A stretch of DNA of 16,055 nt from an uncultured Chthonomonadaceae bacterium (lineage in GTDB: Bacteria > Armatimonadota > Fimbriimonadia > Fimbriimonadales > Fimbriimonadaceae). Shown here one piece after another: positions 1 to 5,619 of the stretch (its first letter is position 1; each line of letters opens with the position of its first letter). The notes below the pieces were generated by a model that was not told the origin of the DNA, ran no database searches, and was given only the letters and a program-made list of their open reading frames with translations. The DNA is taken from contig CAMLDW010000048.1 in assembly GCA_946479035.1 (NCBI GenBank), positions 1-16,055 on the forward strand. The letters are read 5' to 3'. Both the position numbers and the translations under genes were made by a program.

Positions 1-14
1 CGCGACTGGTGCCT

Positions 15-90
15 TGGTACCCCGGACGGGATTCGAACCCGTGATCTTCGCCGTGAAAGGGCGACGTCCTAACCGCTAGACGACCGGGGC
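15..90 (-). tRNA. tRNA-Glu (anticodon TTC)
   Basis: A full cloverleaf can be folded on the minus strand. It has a 7-bp acceptor stem (GCCCCGG with CCGGGGT), U8, a D arm with the GTCTAG...GGAC pattern usual for tRNA-Glu, an anticodon stem TCGCC/GGCGA around loop CTTTCAC (anticodon TTC, reads GAA/GAG), a 5-nt variable loop, and a T arm ACGGG-TTCGAAT-CCCGT. The discriminator is A and the 3' CCA is encoded (positions 15-17). The first acceptor pair is G1-U72 rather than the usual G-C. No convincing promoter is visible in the 40 bases between it and the upstream terminator. Confidence 0.97.
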
Positions 91-120
91 GACCGAAACG
101 AGTGTGCATGAGCCCACCCC

Positions 121-160
121 CATAAAACAAGACGCCCAGGGCACTCGGCCCTGAGCGTCC
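121..160 (-). terminator. Rho-independent terminator of the NlpC/P60 gene
   Basis: On the minus strand a hairpin at 159-131 (arms GACGCTCAGGGC and GCCCTGGGCGTC, one mismatch, short loop) is followed by TTGTTTT at 130-124. It lies 16 bases past the stop codon of the cell-wall hydrolase and before tRNA-Glu, so it should separate the two transcripts. Confidence 0.85.
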
Positions 161-175
161 TGTCCGCCGGGATCC

Positions 176-1450
176 CTATTTTCCGGTCTTGTCCGCGCCT
201 GGCACAACGCGGCTTGGGGAAAGCTTGTCCTTCTTGGACCCGTCGCCCGCGTCCTGCTTGGGCTCGGCCGGCTTGGAGTCCTCCTTGACTTGGAGGGCGG
301 AAACTCGGCGCGCACCTGCAAACGCGCTGCTGTAATCGTCCAACTTAGTGACGATCACCTCGTGCTTGTAGCTGCTCGCGTGGATGAACTTTCCGTCGCC
401 GATGTACAGCCCGACGTGGTTGATCCGGTGCGTGCTTCGCCCTGTGACGAAGAACAGGAGGTCGCCCGCCTGGAGCTCGTCCTTCATGACCTTTAGGCCG
501 ATCCTCGACTGCTCGATCGCGGTCCTTGGCAGGTTGATCCCGCTGTTGGCAAAAACGTAGGTGGTGAGGCCCGAACAGTCCACGCCGCCGCGGCTCGTGC
601 CGCCCCAGACATAGTGGGTGCCTAGCATGTCGTACGCCGCATCCACGATGATCTGGGCCCTCTCAGGGTCGTTCGGAGCGAGCGGGCCCGCGTCCTCGTC
701 GGCCCCTTCGGCGACTTCCTTGGTCGTCGTCTGGTGGCTCTTCGGGCTCGCAGCCACGGCCACGAGGAGGTCGCCACGGACCCAGCCGATCGTGCCCTTC
801 GGGAAGCGGAGCTCGTACCACGAACCGCTACGGTCGAGCACGGAGGCGGTCGTGCCCCTGTCCACCGTCACGCGCACGTTTGCGTTCGTGCTCGGCTCTG
901 TCCGGACGTTGACGCCGTTGATCTTGACCTTGACCTTCGAGCTTGAAATCCTCGGGATGCCGCCGCTGTCCGCCGCTCCGCCGGGCAGGTTGACCTTCTG
1001 GCCGATCTGCAGCTTGCGCCAATTGACGCCCGGGTTGGCCGCATGGAGCTTGGAGACGCTCACGCCGCACGCCTTGGCGATCGTTTCGTCGTTCTCGCCC
1101 TTTGCGACCGTGTGCTTGCCGCCGCTCGCGACCGGCTTGGTCGTGGCAGTGCCCGAGCCGGGGATCGAGAGCTTCTGCCCGATCTGTAGCGCACGCCAGT
1201 TGACCCCTGGGTTCGCCCGGTGCAGCGCCTCGACGGTAATGCCGCAGTACTTGGCGATCTTCCAGTCGTTCTCGCCCTCGATCACCGTGTGCGTGCGATC
1301 AAACACAGGGCTGAGCGAGGCGAAGAGCGCGGGGCCGGAGGCGAGCAACGGAGCGACGCCGCTCGAACCGCCTGCCGCCCCATCTGTCGCTGCGCCGCTT
1401 ATGGCGCCCATTGCGATTCCAGTGGCCAACAGGCCGTTCTTAAAACTCAA
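176..1450 (-). CDS. Secreted LysM-SH3-NlpC/P60 cell-wall hydrolase
   Basis: A peptidoglycan hydrolase of 424 residues, expected to cleave peptide stems outside the cytoplasmic membrane. Visible order: N-terminal hydrophobic export segment (about 1-20), two near-identical LysM repeats (about 54-96 and 113-156, each with an 'ANPGVNWR.LQIGQK' core) that bind glycan, an SH3b domain (about 173-231), then an NlpC/P60 domain (about 263-383) and a charged Lys/Asp-rich tail. The catalytic Cys sits in 'VDCSGL' (C292); the histidines are in 'INHVGLYIG' (H345) and 'FIHAS' (H357). Start choice: an ATG at 1456 lies only 1 base after a perfect AGGAGG (1463-1458), too close to use, whereas the in-frame TTG at 1450 is 7 bases away, so TTG is preferred. 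The gene is monocistronic, with its own promoter region (1523-1557) and terminator (121-160). Function is certain at family level; the exact bond cleaved is not visible. Confidence 0.93.
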   Translation of the reverse strand: MSFKNGLLATGIAMGAISGAATDGAAGGSSGVAPLLASGPALFASLSPVFDRTHTVIEGENDWKIAKYCGITVEALHRANPGVNWRALQIGQKLSIPGSGTATTKPVASGGKHTVAKGENDETIAKACGVSVSKLHAANPGVNWRKLQIGQKVNLPGGAADSGGIPRISSSKVKVKINGVNVRTEPSTNANVRVTVDRGTTASVLDRSGSWYELRFPKGTIGWVRGDLLVAVAASPKSHQTTTKEVAEGADEDAGPLAPNDPERAQIIVDAAYDMLGTHYVWGGTSRGGVDCSGLTTYVFANSGINLPRTAIEQSRIGLKVMKDELQAGDLLFFVTGRSTHRINHVGLYIGDGKFIHASSYKHEVIVTKLDDYSSAFAGARRVSALQVKEDSKPAEPKQDAGDGSKKDKLSPSRVVPGADKTGK

Positions 1451-1457
1451 ATGCATT

Positions 1458-1463
1458 CCTCCT
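1458..1463 (-). promoter_or_regulatory. Ribosome binding site that favours a TTG start
   Basis: Perfect AGGAGG on the minus strand. It is 1 base from the ATG at 1456 but 7 bases from the TTG at 1450. Normal spacing (5-9 bases) therefore points to TTG as the initiation codon of the NlpC/P60 gene. Confidence 0.7.
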
Positions 1464-1522
1464 GACGTGAGCCCTAAATCAAGGGTCTACCCTGGTAAAA
1501 ATACCGCCCTGGGCTCCGTTTC

Positions 1523-1552
1523 ATCATACCAACGGTATTCTTGGTAGTTCAA
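1523..1552 (-). promoter_or_regulatory. Sigma-70-like promoter of the NlpC/P60 gene
   Basis: On the minus strand, TTGAAC (1552-1547) and TATGAT (1528-1523) are 18 bases apart, each matching the -35/-10 consensus in at least four of six positions. Transcription would begin near 1516, giving a leader of roughly 65 bases. The spacer contains the inverted repeat ATACC-GTT-GGTAT (1538-1526) that runs into the -10, a possible operator. An ECF-type motif overlaps the same stretch (1531-1557). Confidence 0.55.
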
Positions 1553-1557
1553 GTTCC
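1531..1557 (-). promoter_or_regulatory. Putative ECF-sigma promoter motif (GGAACTT-N16-CGTT)
   Basis: Minus-strand GGAACTT (1557-1551) is identical to the E. coli sigma-E -35 consensus. It is followed after 16 bases by CGTT (1534-1531), a common ECF -10 core. The sigma gene at 11736 in this window has a similar GAACT...CGTT pair upstream. It overlaps the sigma-70-like promoter, so only one may be real. Confidence 0.4.
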
Positions 1558-1656
1558 ACACTAAAGGCGGGGACTTTGGGCGGCTAGGTTCGCTTGAACC
1601 TGAAACCCGGTGGAAAAACTCGCCCCGCAGGCCGCGGGTACCCTGCCCACAGCCCG

Positions 1657-2523
1657 ATGCTGAGCGTCCTGATCGTGAACTGGAACACAAGGGACAAGCT
1701 CCGGGCCTGCCTCGCCTCCATCCAGCGGCACCCTCCGCAAGAGCCCCTTGAGGTGATCGTCGTCGACAATGCCTCTTCTGACGGCAGCGCGGAGATGGTG
1801 CGGGCCGAGTTCCCCGACGTGCGCCTGATCGAGCCGGGCGCGAACACCGGCTACGCGCACGGCAACAACCTGGCCTTCGCCGCGGCACAAGGCGAGTGGC
1901 TGCTCACGCTCAACCCAGACACGGAGTTCGAGGACGGCTCGATCCAAACCGCGCTCAACGAGCTGAAAGTGAAGACTGCCTTCGGGTGCTGCGCAGTGCG
2001 GCTGGTCCTTCCCAACGGCAAGCGCCAGCGGTCGGTCCGTGGCTTCCCCACCGTGGCCGGCGTCCTCGGCGATCTGTCGGGGACCGCCGACAAGAACCCT
2101 GGCACGAAGTGGGCCTCGTACCGGCTCCCCGACTTCGACTATCGCGCCTCCGGCCCAGCCCCGCAACCGATGGGCACGTTCCTGCTCTTCCGGCGCGCGG
2201 CGCTGGAGGCGGTCGGCGACCCGCGCGCCCCGTTCGACGAACAGTTCCCGATCTTCTTCAACGAGGTCGACCTGCTCAAACGGATGGCGGACGCCGGCTG
2301 GCCCTGCTGGTACTGCGCGGCGGGGCACGCCCTGCACCACCACGGATCCAGCACGGCCCAGGCAAAGAAGGCGATGGTGTGGGAATCGCACAAGAGCCTG
2401 GTGCGTTATTTCAGGAAGCACTTGCGGGGCGCGGCCCGTCTCCTGCTTCCGATGATCGCCGCAGCGTCCTTTGGGGCGGCCTTTGTGCGGGCCAAGGGCT
2501 TCCATGCCGGATTTCGACCTTAG
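1657..2523 (+). CDS. Family 2 glycosyltransferase (WbbL-like), first copy
   Basis: A cytoplasmic GT-A fold glycosyltransferase of 288 residues, likely adding a sugar to a lipid-linked surface glycan. Seen: the N-terminal 'LSVLIVNWNTRD' strand, 'VIVVDNASSDGS' nucleotide-sugar binding segment (about 33-44), the DXD-equivalent 'NPDTE' (86-90), 'MGTFLLFRRAALEAVG' (172-187), and 'FFNEVDLLKR' (200-209), where the catalytic-base acidic pair is usual in rhamnosyltransferase-like members. The C-terminal stretch (about 255-280) is basic then hydrophobic, suggesting membrane association. The frame is open upstream to a TTG at 1594, but the fold begins at the ATG at 1657, which I chose; no clear ribosome site is seen. 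It overlaps the next gene by 20 bases and is its paralogue. The donor sugar cannot be read from sequence. Confidence 0.88.
   Translation: MLSVLIVNWNTRDKLRACLASIQRHPPQEPLEVIVVDNASSDGSAEMVRAEFPDVRLIEPGANTGYAHGNNLAFAAAQGEWLLTLNPDTEFEDGSIQTALNELKVKTAFGCCAVRLVLPNGKRQRSVRGFPTVAGVLGDLSGTADKNPGTKWASYRLPDFDYRASGPAPQPMGTFLLFRRAALEAVGDPRAPFDEQFPIFFNEVDLLKRMADAGWPCWYCAAGHALHHHGSSTAQAKKAMVWESHKSLVRYFRKHLRGAARLLLPMIAAASFGAAFVRAKGFHAGFRP
2494..2498 (+). promoter_or_regulatory. Ribosome binding site of the second glycosyltransferase
   Basis: AAGGG lies 5 bases before the ATG at 2504, inside the end of the preceding gene. It supports 2504 over the upstream in-frame TTG at 2471 as the start of the second glycosyltransferase. 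Confidence 0.5.
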
Positions 2524-3403
2524 CATCACGATCTGCAGCTGGAACACGGTCGCGGACCTGCGCGCGTGCCTTGCCAGCCTGCGCGCCGCGTCGCACGAAG
2601 GATCGTTCGAGGTGATCGTCGTCGACAACGCGAGCGAGGACGGCTCTGCAGAAATGGTCGCGCGCGAGTTTCCGGAGTTCCTGCTCCTGCGCCAGCACAT
2701 CAATCTCGGCTTCACAGGCGGGCACAACCTGGCGCTGCGAGAACGGCGCGGGCGGCACGGCGCGCTGCTCAACTCCGACACCGTGGTCCACAAGGGCGCG
2801 ATCGCGTCGCTGCTCGAGTTCATGTCCGCGCACCCGGCAGCAGGGATCGTCGGCCCGAGGCTCGTCAACCCCGACGGCTCTCTGCAACTGAGCTGCCGCC
2901 GCTTCCCCAACCCCGTCGCCGCCGCGTTCCGCAACACCTGGCTGGGAAAGCTGTTCCCCAACAACCGTTTCACCCGCGATTACCTCATGACGGACTTCGC
3001 CCACGACCAGCCGCGCGAAGTGGACTGGGTCAGCGGCGCGGCGATGTTCATCCGCGGCGAAGTGCTAGAGCAGGTCGGGCTGCTCGACGACGAGTACTTC
3101 ATGTACTGCGAGGACGTGGACCTCTGCAAGCGCGCGTGGAACGCCGGATGGAAGGTCGTGTACTTCCCTGGCGCCACGGTCACCCACGCGATCGGCCGCA
3201 GCAGCGACCAGGCACCGAACCGCATGATCGCGCGGTTCCACCTCTCCATGCTGCGCTACTACCGCAAGCACGTGGTCCCGCAGCACTTCGTGATCTGGCG
3301 GCCCTTCTACCTCGCCTTCGCAGCGGGCGCGCTCGGGGCCCGTGCCACACTCTTTTACATCAAGAACAAGATCGACAAGCTGCGGCGGAGGTTCGGGCGC
3401 TGA
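2504..3403 (+). CDS. Family 2 glycosyltransferase (WbbL-like), second copy
   Basis: A GT-A glycosyltransferase of 299 residues, paralogous to the gene before it. Both carry 'EVIVVDNAS-DGSAEMV' and the same N-terminal 'WNT...LRACLAS' pattern. Seen here: the DXD-like 'NSDT' (90-93), 'VNPDGSLQLSCRRFPNP' (121-137), a motif typical of bacterial rhamnosyltransferase-like enzymes, 'VSGAAMFIRGEVLEQVG' (176-192), and the acidic pair in 'YCEDVDLCKRAW' (E203-D204). The C-terminus has an amphipathic/hydrophobic stretch followed by a cluster of Lys/Arg, consistent with peripheral attachment to the inner membrane. The ATG at 2504 overlaps the upstream gene, implying translational coupling. Its TGA (3401-3403) overlaps the proposed CTG start of the next gene. 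Likely role: successive sugar addition in O-antigen or exopolysaccharide assembly; substrate unknown. Confidence 0.9.
   Translation: MPDFDLSITICSWNTVADLRACLASLRAASHEGSFEVIVVDNASEDGSAEMVAREFPEFLLLRQHINLGFTGGHNLALRERRGRHGALLNSDTVVHKGAIASLLEFMSAHPAAGIVGPRLVNPDGSLQLSCRRFPNPVAAAFRNTWLGKLFPNNRFTRDYLMTDFAHDQPREVDWVSGAAMFIRGEVLEQVGLLDDEYFMYCEDVDLCKRAWNAGWKVVYFPGATVTHAIGRSSDQAPNRMIARFHLSMLRYYRKHVVPQHFVIWRPFYLAFAAGALGARATLFYIKNKIDKLRRRFGR
3387..3391 (+). promoter_or_regulatory. Ribosome binding site supporting a CTG start
   Basis: GGAGG lies 8 bases before an in-frame CTG at 3400, the ideal spacing. No ATG, GTG or TTG exists in that frame close upstream. It sits within the last codons of the second glycosyltransferase. 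Confidence 0.55.
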
Positions 3404-5619
3404 AGAGGCTCGACGCCGGACAGTTCTGCCTCTTGACCGCCGTCGCGTTCGCGCTCGTTGCGGGCGGCAACGTCACCCTCGACCCGAGGCCCGAAGAGTC
3501 GTCCGCGCTCGGCGTGTTCCTTGCGCTCTTCGCCTCAGCCTTTCTTGCAGCCGGTCTCTTGTTCCTCCACGACACGGAAAGGCGCGGCGCGGCTGTCGTG
3601 TCCCTTGCCCTCGCCGGCGCGTTCGTCGTCGGGGACGTGCTGTTCGATCTGCTGCCGGCAGGCGAGCACTTCGTGATCGTGCGCGCGCTCGTGGCGGTGC
3701 TCGTCTTCGGCGGCAGCGCCTACGTCCTGGGCACGCGGCGCGTCGTGCAGCTGCCCACGATGGTCTACGCGGGCTTCGTCGTGCTCATCGTAGCGGCGTT
3801 TGCGACCTCGGTGATCGTCAGCGAGTTCAAGTCGGTCAGCGTGGATGCGCTGCTCAACTGGCTGACATTCGGCGCGGCGATGTACCTGGCGATCGCGGTG
3901 CTCGGCCGAATCAGGGGGCCCGAGGCGCTCCTCGAAACGATCGTGGCCGCGGGCGGCTTCGTCGCGCTAAAAGGGATCGCCGAGTACCTGGCCGTCCGTG
4001 CGCACGAGCCGACCCACCGCATCTTCGCGGGCTGGAACAACCCGAACGCGCTTGCGGGCGCGCTCGCGATGGTCTTGCCGCTCGCCCTCTCGCTCGCCGT
4101 CATATCAAACGGGCCGCGCCGCTCCTTCTCGATCGCGTGCGGGGGGCTCGCGCTCACCGCGATAGGACTGGCTCAATCAAAAGCTGCACTGTTCGTTGTC
4201 GTTCCAACGGCGCTCGTGTCGTTTCTCGTGTGTGCTCTGCTCTGGAGCTGCGGCAGGCGGACCCTCTGGGCCCTTACGCCCCTCGCGGCGGGCGTCGCTC
4301 TTTTCGGCCTCCTGTTCGTCACTACGCCAAAGAACCCAGCAGGCGGCGCGCCGGGCCAGCGCATCGTCGGCGCAGGAGCCGAGCAGGCGCAGTCCACCGA
4401 GTTCCGAAAGCTGCTTTGGAAAGGCGCGATCGAGCTGGTCAAGCAACAGCCGGTCGGCTACGGCGCAGGGACCTATCGCTTCAACAGCGCGCGCAGCGGA
4501 CTGACCGAGCAGACGCAGTTGGCGCACGAGAGCTATCTGCAAGCGACGGTCGAGGGCGGCGTGGTCGCACTGATCGGCTTCGTCGGCCTCGCGCTCATGT
4601 GGACCGTCAGGATGTTCCGCGGTGCGCGCGCTTTGATAACCGAGCGGAACGCCCTGCGCGCAGGCGTCTTCGCAGCGGTGGTCGCATGCGCGGCGGACGC
4701 GCTCTTTGAGAGCAACTTCTACTATTTCGGCGCGGGGCTGCTGCTCTTCGTGCTGGTCGGCACAGGGCTGCAGCTCGCCGCAGACGGAACCACACCCGAG
4801 TCCATGCCGTCGAGCCTGCGCGGTTTCCTCGCCGTCACTTGCTGTGCCGTTCCGCTCGCCGCGATGGTGTGGGTCTACTGGCTTACCGATGCGAAGTCGT
4901 CGCTCGATTCCGCGCTGGTGCGCAAAGACCCGCAGGCCGTGCAGTCGGCGATCGAGAAGGTCGCGATGTTCGGCGAATACGATGGAGACTCCTGGTACCT
5001 GCGAGGGCTCTATCAGGCGCAGGACCGCGCCGAGCGCGTCACCGACCTCCGGCGCGCCGTCGAGCTCGCGCCCAGTACGCGCAACTGGCGCGCCCTCGCA
5101 CAGGCGCAGACCCAGGCGGGGAAAACCCACGACGCGCTTAAGTCGCTCGAGCGCGCGCTCGCGGCCGACAAGAACAACCTCCGCACCCTCTCGCTCAAGC
5201 TCCAGATCGAGCGCGACTCGGGCGAGCGCGCCGCCGCGATCGAGACCGCGAGGCGCATCGTGATGATCGAGAAGACGCCCTACCTCCAAGTCCGCGCGCT
5301 CCCAGAGCTCGTGCCGACCGAACCGTTCGACGCGCGAGTGTTCCTCGCCTCGCAGACGGACGACCTGAAAGAGAAGCTGCGACTTCTAGAAAAGGCGGTC
5401 GACGGCTACGCCCGCTATCGCGCGACGACAGTCCCCCTCGTGATCGAGTTCGGCAGTCAGGGCCTCGACTACGCCGGCGAGACGCGCGAAGACGCGGAGA
5501 AAAAGATGCAGAGAGCCAGGGACGCCTGCCAGGAGCTCATGAAGCTCTATGGCGGGATCGGCGACAAGTCCTCTTTGGGCAGGCTCTCGGCGATCTTGAC
5601 GACCCTCACGCTCGACTGA
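3400..5619 (+). CDS. O-antigen ligase/polymerase-like membrane protein with TPR-like tail
   Basis: A 739-residue polytopic protein of the Wzy/WaaL (O-antigen ligase) type, expected to polymerise or ligate lipid-linked glycans on the periplasmic side. Seen: about ten or more hydrophobic segments between residues 10 and 495, the family motif 'GWNNPNALAGALAMVLPL' (211-228), and a long hydrophilic loop (about 310-385) ending in 'AHESYLQATVEGG', where ligases carry their key His/Glu-type residues. After the last membrane segment (about 478-495) comes a soluble helical region (500-739) with TPR-like pairs such as 'WYLRGLYQAQDRAERVTDLRRAVELAP' shortened here as 532-558. Start: the CTG at 3400 has a perfect GGAGG 8 bases upstream and overlaps the preceding TGA; the alternative is TTG at 3433. 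Third gene of the glycosyltransferase operon. Its last 73 bases overlap the convergent PBP2 gene. Ligase versus polymerase cannot be decided. Confidence 0.82.
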   Translation: MKRLDAGQFCLLTAVAFALVAGGNVTLDPRPEESSALGVFLALFASAFLAAGLLFLHDTERRGAAVVSLALAGAFVVGDVLFDLLPAGEHFVIVRALVAVLVFGGSAYVLGTRRVVQLPTMVYAGFVVLIVAAFATSVIVSEFKSVSVDALLNWLTFGAAMYLAIAVLGRIRGPEALLETIVAAGGFVALKGIAEYLAVRAHEPTHRIFAGWNNPNALAGALAMVLPLALSLAVISNGPRRSFSIACGGLALTAIGLAQSKAALFVVVPTALVSFLVCALLWSCGRRTLWALTPLAAGVALFGLLFVTTPKNPAGGAPGQRIVGAGAEQAQSTEFRKLLWKGAIELVKQQPVGYGAGTYRFNSARSGLTEQTQLAHESYLQATVEGGVVALIGFVGLALMWTVRMFRGARALITERNALRAGVFAAVVACAADALFESNFYYFGAGLLLFVLVGTGLQLAADGTTPESMPSSLRGFLAVTCCAVPLAAMVWVYWLTDAKSSLDSALVRKDPQAVQSAIEKVAMFGEYDGDSWYLRGLYQAQDRAERVTDLRRAVELAPSTRNWRALAQAQTQAGKTHDALKSLERALAADKNNLRTLSLKLQIERDSGERAAAIETARRIVMIEKTPYLQVRALPELVPTEPFDARVFLASQTDDLKEKLRLLEKAVDGYARYRATTVPLVIEFGSQGLDYAGETREDAEKKMQRARDACQELMKLYGGIGDKSSLGRLSAILTTLTLD

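Noticed and set aside
1457..1516. Riboswitch (for example the c-di-AMP ydaO type, often upstream of wall hydrolases) in the hydrolase leader
   Set aside because: The leader is only about 65 bases, too short for that class, and I could not find its conserved segments. Only a minor GGTA-TTTT-TACC hairpin is visible.
618..1547. Long plus-strand open frame opposite the NlpC/P60 gene
   Set aside because: It is the antisense of a gene with clear LysM, SH3 and NlpC/P60 motifs. Its translation is Pro/Ala/Ser-rich without domain features, typical of antisense frames in GC-rich DNA.
1561..1656. Sigma-70 promoter for the glycosyltransferase operon
   Set aside because: Several weak hexamers occur, but none pairs at 16-18 bases with acceptable matches. 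The operon promoter remains unlocated.
1561..2973. 470-codon minus-strand frame opposite the two glycosyltransferases
   Set aside because: Antisense to two recognised glycosyltransferases; no motif or ribosome site of its own.
2566..3399. N-terminal extension of the ligase-like frame across the second glycosyltransferase
   Set aside because: The extension is Arg/Pro-rich and lies wholly over a well-supported glycosyltransferase in another frame. The membrane protein starts at about 3400.
4177..5289. 370-codon minus-strand frame opposite the ligase-like gene
   Set aside because: Composition is rich in Arg/Glu/His from GC-rich antisense reading; no domain pattern; opposite a gene with clear membrane segments.
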